Shown here: positions 24,301 through 36,300 of the stretch, in pieces
Position numbering within the stretch: position 1 is the first letter of the stretch
Layout of the letters: each line of letters starts with the position of its first letter
Assembly (NCBI GenBank): GCA_021292105.1
Contig: CM037870.1
Coordinates: forward strand, 65,308,515 to 65,372,514
Direction: 5' to 3'
DNA: 64,000 nt
Source of the DNA: Anadara kagoshimensis
Taxonomy: Eukaryota > Mollusca > Bivalvia > Arcoida > Arcidae
Notes under the pieces: generated by a model
What the model saw: the letters and a program-made list of their open reading frames with translations, nothing else
Told to the model about the DNA's origin: nothing
The model's database searches: none
Position numbers and translations under genes: made by a program

Positions 24301-27300
24301 TATATGTGAGGTATAATAAGACGCATTATTCACTTTATTGTGAACGACAGATTACGTAAAGAATTCCTGAAATGGTAACCAGTATTGATATTGTAGGTTT
24401 TACCTCGCCAAGTATGTGGAGTATGGACGTTTACTGTATTTCTGGATAAGTACCCTGGCGGAAGATCGAGATTAGATAACAATATAAAAGGGGGAGAACT
24501 CTTTCACACGATACTTACAAATCCGGTAAGCTTTGTTTAGTAGGTGCAAACTGCGTTGTAAATAAAAAGAGGATTGGTGTATTGTACATAAAAGAAAAAA
24601 TTGTTTTAAAAAAATATAATCTTGACTTTTCAAAATTTCACTGTCCGGATTATCATACCATGATAGAGTTCGATTTTAAGCATTTTGTCCATGTAGGACC
24701 TAAAAGGGCGTCCGGTGTCAAGAATACAGAGTGTCCGGTTTATAGAGGTTGGGTTTAGCATAACAAAGAAGGAAAAATTCGGGCGGAAAGAAACTGTCCG
24801 GTATAGAGAGTTGTCAAGTTTACAGATTGTCTGGTTTAAATATGTTTCACTGTATTCCGAAACGTATTTTGACGACCACGCATGGTTCTGTACGTCTGCA
24901 TTTTTCGATCATGCCCCATTTCTACTATTCTTTTATATCATTACAATTGTAAACGTTATATTCAATACAAAATGTGACTTTCATTCATATCTTTGAAACA
25001 AAATAAAAGGAATACAATTTTCGGTAATAGTACGGCATTACCAAAGCAAATATATAACCAAAAGATCCAGAAAGCGTAAATAATACTAGTACATATACTT
25101 TTTCATTAATAATCTTCCTATTTCTGAAATTTGAAACATTCGCCGACAACAAAACGATTAATAGCCATTATAATATACTATTTTGTAGATCAATATCTTT
25201 ATGACGCATATTCAGAACTACGGTAATGACAGATTAGCTTTGTATACGTTTGAGAGTTTGTTCAATTTTATAAAGTGTTGGACAAATCTCAAACTAAAGC
25301 AGATTTCGCCATATGAGGCAGGAAAGAAGTATTTTGAGATTTTCCCCGAAGACAAGGAACCTCTTTGGTTGGTAAGTGTAGAACAGCATGACAAGTATCT
25401 TAACGGCATTTATCCTACTAGTAATTCCAAGCTTAGTCATATTTATAAGACTCTAAGAATTATCAACACAATATTGTTGATACATTTGATGCCTAAGAAT
25501 TCATAATTATCCTGGATTTGTTTGACGCGTACAATCCTTTTTCCCCTCAGTTTTGATTTCGCACATGGTAAGTGTAGCTAGCTAGACAGAGGTGTATGTA
25601 CACTTCCGGAGTCACCGACCTCAATTGTCTGATTAAAGCTTGCGTGTTTAACTTTATCTCTCAGTTATCAAAGATTGTTTTCTTTTTTAGGGAGTGTGGT
25701 TTAAACATGGACCTGTCTGATTGCTTAGTTCAAATTCATCATGTTTAATTATAGACTTTATTAATGTCATTTTCTCGAAGAACATAAAGATCATTATCTG
25801 TTTTTGTAGAATCCCTGTCTGAACAAACGTCACTTTAAAATGTGGTCAGCCAATAAAAATTGCAAAAAATTACCAAATCTTTTGGTGATTGGTCCACAAA
25901 AGACAGGTGAGTTTGATAATTGTTACAAAGAAAGAAACTAACTAAATATTTAACTTTTTGATTTACTAGTTTTAGTTTCAGCGTTTTTACTTTGCTCTGA
26001 GTGTGTGTCTTGGGCATGCATTGGTATGTTTGTTTTCGATTATGTTATCTCTATGTCCATTTAATTATGGATAATTAATAAGGTGTTTGTGAATGATTCC
26101 TCGAGTTGTTCTGCTACATATTTAGACGTATACCTCAAATATGACGCCCACGAAAGGCTACATTTTAAACTTTATGACCAACGTGAAGACTTTAATTTTT
26201 CTATTTTTAACTTTTCTTTTCTATGCAGCAATATACATGCTTCTCCTGCTTATGGTGTATTTGTTTCCCAAGTAATACGCTATGGTAGAGCTTGTTCCCA
26301 CTATGGGAACTTTGTACAACGAAACAGACTGCTTGCAAATAAATTGTTGATTCAGGTATATTTCAAGCCAAGCTTTTCAAGGCTTTTTAAAAAATTGATT
26401 GGCCATTATCACAGTATTGTTGTTAAGTGTGATATCTCTGAGTCAAGGATATATTTGACGCCCCATATTTCCATGTTCCTTCAAACCAAATTTGATTACA
26501 CACATGACGGGTGTAGCTAGCTAAACAGGCGATGCTTAACCTTCTGGAGCACCCGGCCTTACTTCCCTGGTGGAAGTTTACGTGTTTACCTAACTTGTGA
26601 GTTTCAAGTGTTTTAATTTGCTTCTGGGTTGCTATTCGGACATGGATTAGTATGTTTGATTTGTTGGTGCGATACTTTTTAAAATTGTGCCTGGCTGTTC
26701 GAAATTAAAAATTAAAAATTGTTAATTGATACAGCTGGTTTTGAACCTATTGGATTATACTATGTATGCTGTCTTTTAATCAAAACATTTATAGATTCCC
26801 CATCAACATCTGTAATGATAAGAAAACCTTTGTATCGTGGACCTGTATATGCTTGTTTCATTTATAGGTACAATGGCTCTGTATACATTCCTTGGTATCC
26901 ATCCAGCTATCACTAGTAGCCATAGAAGTCCTGTAACATATGAAGAGGTACAATTCTTCAATGGTGATAACTACTACAAAGGGTTGGATTGGTAAGTAAT
27001 TTGGGAAAAAACCCTAATACTCAGACTATGTTTAGTTTACTAGTATATCAATACATCAATATAAATACAGTTGTATATTGGACATATCATGAATTTTGCT
27101 TCCTCTGTTCAATTGCGTACGTGGCTAAATTAAATTGTAATAGAGAGATTGTGTTAAATTTATTTAATTTCAGTATCGCGTCGAAAACATTATAAATGTG
27201 ATATTTTTTAATGGGAACTTTGCTTGACTTTGAGTTGGTGATATCAAAAGTGCCTTATATGTTCGTAAAGGTCAAAATAGCTACGAAGTAATCGGAATTG

Positions 27301-30300
27301 GGACCTGGCAGTTGCAAAAATGTTCATTTTACAAGTACGAATACTGTATTTATTAATCAAGACGAAAAATACAAATTGTTCTGACACTGCGTTTAATGCG
27401 GATAGCTCAATTTTATGACATTTGTTACTATTTTGTTTTCAGCATGTATTTGAGAACCTTTTACTTATGCATTAGTTTGATTGTGAAGGTTATACATTTT
27501 TTTCAATTTTTATTTTTTTTTTTACTTTCAACCATTCTTTCTTCATTTATTAATGGACATTTCAAGGCTTATCAACCCCTAAAACAGTTTTATGGCCTCA
27601 TTAATATTGTTGATTAGTATGATGTCCCTGTGTTTCATTCCCACTTAGCCAACATTCTGAAATTTTGTACTTATAGGTAAGATTTTAAATGTTGGCTAAG
27701 TAGGAATTGGTGTTGGTTGTTGGATTAGCAAAGACAAAGGTCTTAATTACAGGTGACAGTAAAGTCTGTTTCAGAAAATCAATAACATAATTTCAAAATG
27801 TGAATAAAATGATTCCTTAATACGATTTAATAATTGAATTGTTTTACAGATTTACAAGCTATATCAATAAAATAACTACAAATTTACATGATTTTTTTTA
27901 ATGTTTAATTTGGTTTTATGCACATAAAAATGCTAAAGTTACACATATTTCCACCTTAAACAAACTTAGAGTACTTATAAATGTGGCAAATTGGTAAAGT
28001 AAAATATTTTGTGTGTCATTATATTTTATTTCAAATCCCATTAGAAGATTTGATCAAATGTCTATGAACTTTCCTTGAGATCCTTATATTGTTCATTTTA
28101 GTCTCTCTCTCTCTCTCAATTTTTTTTGGAGATTTACAAGATAAAAAATGAAAGCATTACATGTACATGTATAATATATTGATTTATTTTCTAGGGAAAA
28201 TAGTCAATTTAATAGGTTTTTAACTGTTTAACTGATTTATGCAGTCAAAATGCAAATTATATTTATGAAAACTTCATCAATGTACGAAGTGATTTAAAAA
28301 TTTTGCCGAAAACCATTCAAAATGCACATTTGAAGCAAAAATATGTGAAAGCGATACATTGAAAATACAACGCACTATTTCTAACCATCAATAATGAGAA
28401 GTGGACAAAAGTGATGTTTTGTTCTGGTATCACGTGGCATATGGTGATGAAATAAAAAACGATTCAGTATTAACCCCTGTATTAAAACTAGGAACAACAT
28501 TATAAAGGTTTAGTTAATATTTATTTAAAGTTTAGTTTAAACAGTTTTTTATTTAGTTCATAAATACAGAAGTAAATAAATAAATAAACATATACACATG
28601 TACAATATTCTAAAAAATTAGGATTCGGGAACAAGCCAGGTGCTTATACCCGTCTTCATATATGAAAGTTACAATTTTTGAACCGTTGAAAATACATGTG
28701 GGAAGAAAAACAACATTTTATAAATTATGAATATATAAGATAGTGTATCATTAAATAATAAATAAATAAATCAGTGTACCATAAATATGAGAATTATTTG
28801 ATCAAAAACGCTTAGTGATTTTTGATAAAATAACTCGCATATTTATTTTATTTATGTTTTTGTTGATTTTGTAAGTTATATATGATTTTGTTCGGCGTAC
28901 ATTCTGAAGTTTCAAAATGACAAAGAATCTGTAGTTGAATTTTATAATACACATCTAATTTATTTATTTAAGCTTCAAATGCCTTTTATTTATTTATATG
29001 AAAACCAATTTTTAACATCAAAATATAATTAAATAAATAAAATTCAAAGGAATAATTTGCTGAATTATAAATTACAAAATATTGCACAACAAATCAAATT
29101 TTGCTGAAAAAGACTATAGCAAAAACTTTCCAGGTGAAGTCTTAAATGTTTATTTAACAATGTAGGCTGAGTGGGAAGACGCCGTTCGTGTATCCATAAT
29201 TTTCCTGGATATATTTGATACCAGGATATCTCATGGTTTCACATCTTCCTCATTCTTCAATTTGGTTTTACACGTTGTAGGACACAGCTAATTAGGCGGG
29301 AAACGCTTAGCTAATTAGACGGGAACCGCTTACACTTCCGGACCACCGGGTTTCAGTTTCTACGTTGCTTTTGTGAATGTGATTTGAAAACGGGCATGCA
29401 TGATTTTGTTTTTAAAATCATTTATGTTGTACTGATTTCAGTTTCTGTGTTGCTTTTGTGAATGTGATTTGAAAACGGGAATGCATGTTTGCATTTTTAA
29501 AATCATTGCCCTGGATATATTTGACGTCTTCCCTTCACACAATTTTGATTACACACGTGTCGGGTGTAGCTAGTTAAATAGGAGGTGCTTACCCTTCCGC
29601 AGCACCCGGCCTCACTTCCCTAATGGAAGTTCATGTGTCTAACTTGTCAGTTCCAAAGTTTTTACTTTGCTTCTGGATTGTGATTCGGACATGGATTAGT
29701 ATGTTTGTTTTTGATTATGTTTTACTGATTCAATAAACACTATTCAAACTTGAACTGTTTTGAAATGGCGTTCATAGTCGATATGAATGCCAAACCTTTG
29801 CACGACAAACGGAATAATGCGCGATAGCATTTAAATAATTTAATTAAAATATTACACATTCTAAAGTTACAATATTTGATGCATACACTGTTTAAACTAA
29901 AGCTCAAATCTTACACGCTATATAATCTTTAATAACTTCTGTAAAATAGATGACTAAAAGGACCAAATAGAAATTTAAAAAGCCGTTATCTTGACCAATA
30001 TAATAAAACTGAGATTAATTGATGTGGTTCATGTTCAGTTGTGTCATTAAATTCCATAATGCTTAGTGTATTGAAGACAAAATACCCTTAAGCTTGCCAG
30101 CTCGGGAATGTCATATCGCTTGCTGCAAAATACACGTTGGTGTATTAAAATGTTATATTGACCAGCGAGATACACTTTCCAATCACACCGGAGATATAAT
30201 TAGCTATGATTTTGGTTCATCAAACATTTGAAGACTATTGTTTCTGTTAATTGTATAATTTTGACATTATGTTCAATTATACACATTGTTTGATAGATAG

Positions 30301-33300
30301 CATATTTGTTGTGTTTATCAAAAGAACTTTCCGACAGACAGTCGGTATTTCAATAGGCACATGCCGTGCATCAAACAGATAATCATCTACAATGATACCA
30401 GATCATACCAAAGATACAATGCTTTGTTTGGTTTTGATTTGTCTAACATCATAAATTATGGGTTTCGTAAATCGAAAAATGTTCAGTAATTTATTTCTAT
30501 ATAATTATCTTGTTGACATTAAGTCCAATTATAACTTTTTTCTGACTAAATGGTTATTGTACATGTAAAGTGGTATTTTGAGAAAATTGCAGTATAGTTA
30601 TTGTGAAAGAGGTAATCTACCTCGTCGAATAAAACATCTTCTTCCTAAAACATGCCCTCAAGACGTGTAATGGCCGTCGTCACAATATTTTTGTTCTCAA
30701 TTTCGATTTCATACATGATGGGTGTAGTTAGCTAAACAGAAGGTGCTTCCCTTCCAGAGCACCTCACTTTCGTTGTGTTTAACTCAGATACAAACGTACG
30801 TATCAATGTCCAAATCACACTCCCAAAGTAAAAAACTCTTAAACTGAAAAATAAGATTAAAACACATAAACTTTCGCGATAAAGATGAGGCCTGGTGCTC
30901 TTGAAGGGTAAGCACCTACACCCGTCGCGTGTGTAACCGAAATTGAGAGTAAAGGAACATGGCACTAAGTCGTCAAATATATCCAGGACTATCCTGGACA
31001 CAGAGACATCATGCATATAAGCAATACTGTGACTGTCATAAACCTTTTTGAGGTCTGTTACGCCGGGTTATGTAATGTAATACCCACCTTGTAGTGTAAT
31101 ACTTTTCTTTGTGCAATGTTCCTGATAAGCCTCAGCTAGCAATATCCCTGGGTCACTTAATATGCCTGCTTTCAAATCTTTTACTTTGCTTTGGGATATT
31201 AATGTGGTCTTAGTTTGTTATGGGTGTTTTTGATATATAGGTTTGATGATATGCTTCATAGTAGACCGTTTAAAAGGCGAACACTTTATTTTTGTTTGAA
31301 ATACATTTGTATTCTGCCGGTGAAGATAGTGTACACGCATTTGTGTAATTGACAAGAACAGTGTAATATATGTTCTTAATCCAAACCAAACATACTAATT
31401 ACTGTCCAAATCACAATCAAGATAAAACAAAATAATTTAAAGCTTAATTATTATATAGTTATTTTTATCGCAAACAATCATATTTTATTCTTGTTCCTGT
31501 CTATAGGTATCTAGATTTCTTCCCTAATGCAACGTCTGATGTTGTATTCGAAAAGAGTGCAACGTATTTTCATAATGTGCTTGTTCCTAGGAGAGCTCAT
31601 GCTTTACTTCCAAGAGCAAAGATTATGTGTATCTTAATTCATCCGGCAAAAAGGGCATACTCCTGGTACCAGGTGAGTTTTTAAGATTTAAGAGCAATAG
31701 ACTCTCAGCTATATGATTCGTAAAAATTTGCTTATGTGTTTATGGTATAATATATTGTTATGTGTTTATTTTTTTCAAAAATCGTTTCTTGGAAAGTATA
31801 TCAAAACACTCAACTTTTGTTATCTTCAGGCAGGTCTAGTACTTCCTTTGTCAAGGCGTATGCCATTTTCAACTGGCAGTTTCCATTTGGACAAAACACG
31901 AAAATGTTCGTTTATTGATCAGTATTCTCCCATATATATCATAGAACTATTTATATCACAGAATACAATGTACCTTTCACGATAGACTATTTGAACACTC
32001 TTTACCAGTCCAAAAATCAGATGTGAAATGGTTGTTTGCGATCTAAATTGTCAACAATAAAGGTAAAAAAAATAGCAAGTAATACAAGGTTCTGGTTTAA
32101 CGGAATTTTACCAGTCAAATACGCCTACATACACTATAGTTTATCCATTATTTATATTATCTTCAAAGATCAAAGCGATAATAGCATTCCTCAAAAAATA
32201 AGCTATGCATTATCGTTTAAAACAATGCCTTAGGTAGATTTAGTAAAATACATTTTGATCCTTATATTTTTAACATTTCAACAACTTAAAAAATATTTGG
32301 ATTCCACAATTTTAGTCCGAACACCGATTGTGAAGAATTTGTATTCCGAAACGGTGTTCTAGTACTGCGGAGTTTGAACGGGTTTAGTAGTAATTGTCTT
32401 TTTTCTTGTTAATCTATAGATCAAATTCAGAATATAAAAGTGAAATAAGAATGTGGCTACTGTGCCTTAAAGTCAACGATATAACATGATCAGGATTTAC
32501 ATGCAAAAGAATACAATATTATTCTATATTGTGAATGAGACGTCAGGTTGGAGAGATGCACATGTAATGTCCAAATTTTATCATTTTGTGTTTTATGGCC
32601 GTCATCGCAATATTGTTACGTATGCTGATCCTGTATCAAAATATATCCAATGAGGGTATAGCTAGCTAAACAGAAGATGCTTGAATTGCCCACCTGAAGC
32701 ACTGGGTTATACTTAGCTGGTGGAAGTTCACGTGCTCATCTTAATTTGGCATGTTTTAAAAGTTTTACTTTGTGAGAATTTTTCGGAGATGGAACGGTTT
32801 GACTATTATTATTATTGATTGATTAGTCAAATGTTAAAACTTTTATTTATCTATAAATAAACATATATACATGTCTATTGCAAATACTTTTTGTAGCATA
32901 GAAGAGCACATGCTGATCCAGTGGCAATGACTTATAATTTTTTGGAAATCATTAAAGCAGGAGATTCTGCTCCAATTAAATTAAGACAATTGCGAGATGA
33001 ATGTCTTACGCCTGGAATCTATGTGGAACATCTCACTAGATGGTTAAAGCATTATCATTCAACAAAGGTACACGTAGTTAAATGCCTTATCGCCAATAAC
33101 TTCATATTTTGAGATAAAAAAATCTTGGCTCTATCAAATGAGCTTGGAAGTTTTGTAGTTTTAAATCATTAAATTAAAATTAATTAAGTCTATTGAACTT
33201 ATATCAAGTGAGATATCTAAGTGTGAATCACACCACCTATTCAAAACATGTTTTTTCCTCACTGAAAAAGTGATCAAACTATAGGTGAAAGTTTAGTAAA

Positions 33301-36300
33301 CTTTTGTATTTTCAAGACACAAAATCAGTTGAATAAATTCGTCTAGCGTCAAACAAATTTTGCCCTGATGGCAGTAAACAACAATAGAATCTACTAGCCT
33401 TTAAATTGTGGATGAAAAAGAAAATAATTATAACATGCGATTATTGATAGTTCTTCTCATTCGTTACATTGAATATATAATATATACATGTTATAAATAT
33501 ATATACATTGTATTATTTTAACTACCATAGTTACATGTACTTTTCATTCTCAAGTTTGAATGCGTATAATATGTATGTTGAGGGTGTAGCTAGCAAAATA
33601 AGAGTAGCGTACCCCTCCGGAACACTTGGTCTCACTGTTTTAGTGCAAAAATCACCAATTTAAGTTAATTTGTCGGTTTCAATTTTTTTTTACTTTGCTT
33701 TGTGATTGTGATTTAGACATGAATTGGTATGTTTATGTTTGAGATTGGGATTTGGAAATAAATTGGCATGTACGTGTATGTGATTTTTGCATGGATTGAT
33801 ATGTTTGTGCTAAAGATTTGGATTTGGACATGGATTTGTTATGTTTGAGATTGGGATTTGGACCTGGATAAATATGTTTGTGTTTATGAGTTTTGCATCG
33901 ATTGTTATGTTTGGTTTTGATTATGGTTATTTTTTGTCTGTTTAATATGTTGCATAGAAAGGAAAAAATGCTAATAGTTCAAAGATTTGAATGGCACGGT
34001 TAAAAATCAAATAATCATTTACTTACATGAGCTGAGTCGTTGCTAATAATCTTAATTTCGATCTAATCCATGCATTTCAACTCCTGTAAAACACCAGAAC
34101 GTATGTTGAATAAGTTTTACAATGGTAAACATTTTGACAAAATGGCGGTTTCTTTTGTTTGATTATTGCAGAATCCATAATTTACGTAGGTTTGCAATGA
34201 GTTACAATTAAGGGTAGCGCAAAGGTCGGGTTAAGTTTAAAAATTTGAATTAACGTTAAATGTTCTAAAAGTTTGAAAATGCAAAAAAGTGGTTCACTTT
34301 TTTACTTTATTTAATCATCCAAACGCAAAAAATCAATCCGTTCTTGAGCTGTACTAACCTACGTAAATAGTCGACTCATTCGTCATGACTACGTAACATA
34401 AAGTACCCCGCCATTTAAAAAAAATCATTGTAAACACCCATCCAAATTGCATTTTGTAGCATAAAATGATATATGGAGCCGAAACAGGAATTTTTAGTAA
34501 CGACTCGGCTGATGCAAGTAAAGGAATCATGGATTTGTACCAGTCATATTGAAATCTATAAAATATTTTGCGATCTTGCTTTCTCCTAAATAGGCCAAAT
34601 AAACAGTAATTTTATAATCCAATGACTTGAATGTTCTCATTTGTAAAAAGGTGTTTTAACACGTTATAAACTTATATTTTAGCTCTTTATAGTGGACGGG
34701 GAAAAGTTAAAAAGTAACCCTGTTGTTGTTATGGATGATATCCAGAAATTTCTACACATAAAACCACATTTAAATTATAGTTCACAGATCAGGTAAATAT
34801 AAATCTTTAAGCATTTATCATGACCAGACCGAACAGAGACTCTCCAATTTTGATATCGTGTGTAGCGGTTGTAGCTAGCTTAACAGGAGTAACTTACCCT
34901 CTTGGAACATCCGGCATGACTTGCCTGGTAAAAGCTCGCGCGCGTGTCTGATTTAATTTGCCAGTTTCAAAGTTTTTTACTTTGCTGTTTGGATTGTGTT
35001 ATAAACATGGAGCTGCAAGTATGGTTTTGATTGATCAGGCTTTATGTGCGAAGATTTAGCGGGCGTCTTTCTACTGTTCGTCTTTTAGACAACAGTAGAG
35101 ACAGTCCTAAATTAAAATGGCTATATTATCATATGGTTTCTCGTGAAATAACCACAATATATGTGTTTAAAAACAAAAATACTAACAAGGAAAAATACAT
35201 GAAAAATCTTAATCATTACATTTATTCCTGTATATAGAGAAAAAATCAGCAAATTTACAATTATCGTGATTATACTAAGAACTAAAACACCCGTTTCGGA
35301 CCCTGTGTTCTAAATCATTCACGCCTGAATCACGCCTGTGTGATAGACTTAATCAGTTTGTCCACTTTCAAAAAATGTGATCCTAATGCCTTTTTACAAA
35401 TTAAAACTTAAAAACTACGTACTTCACGTCATCTGAAATAGATATTTCTTCTCCATGATTTTGTAAAAAATGTAAATTTTTCTCTATGTAGGGGAATATA
35501 GGTTCGATCGATGCATAGTTAGACGGATTGTGTTTTGTAAAAGAAAACAATGTACCAAACCATCTATTGCTCATCAGTAAAAACGGCAGAACATAATCAT
35601 TCCATAAATATATGAAAAAGACAATCAGTAATTAAAATTTAATAAAGTTTTATTATTGTACCTGATCGATCGTTGTTTGTCATTTTGGGTAGAGAAAGCA
35701 GACCGACCGCTGCTATGAGGGGGTTCCTTCTAGCGTTAGTATGTAACTGGTTCATTTGCTGTTAAGTCTGGTTTTTAATAATCTGCTGATTATCATTGAC
35801 AATATTCACGCTAATTTTACTTCCAAATTTAAAATCCACATGCTCAGTTTGCACACGACACTGTACGATTTATCTCCCTTTCACGGAAGTGAAATGTAAT
35901 CGATAAATCAGTTTTGAAATATGACAGAATACCGCAAAATACCAAAATACTTTATTATACCCTTACAAATAAATTAAAATTACCGTAGATTTCATAAAGA
36001 ATAAGTTAAATCCACCTGTCATTGTTGTTTTTTTTTTTCATAAAAAGTTATGATTTTACATCGTAGAATGCAAACTTCCCGGACTACTTTTTATTGTATT
36101 TACGAGATCAGTTCGCCAGATTGCACAAGTTATCTGATGCATCCCGCCGCAATACTTTACTAGATTCCGAAATATAATCCGAAAATTTATTCTATATGTA
36201 CATATGTAACCAAATGCATTACCCGTCTCAGAATACATATCTCACGATAAAACAGATATATTTCTTCACGTTCATTTACCAGGCGCACTATTTCCATGCG

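Noticed and set aside
26083..26520. 145-residue plus-strand ORF
   Set aside because: Its last third is a repeat A copy and the rest shows no domain or splice fit to NDST.
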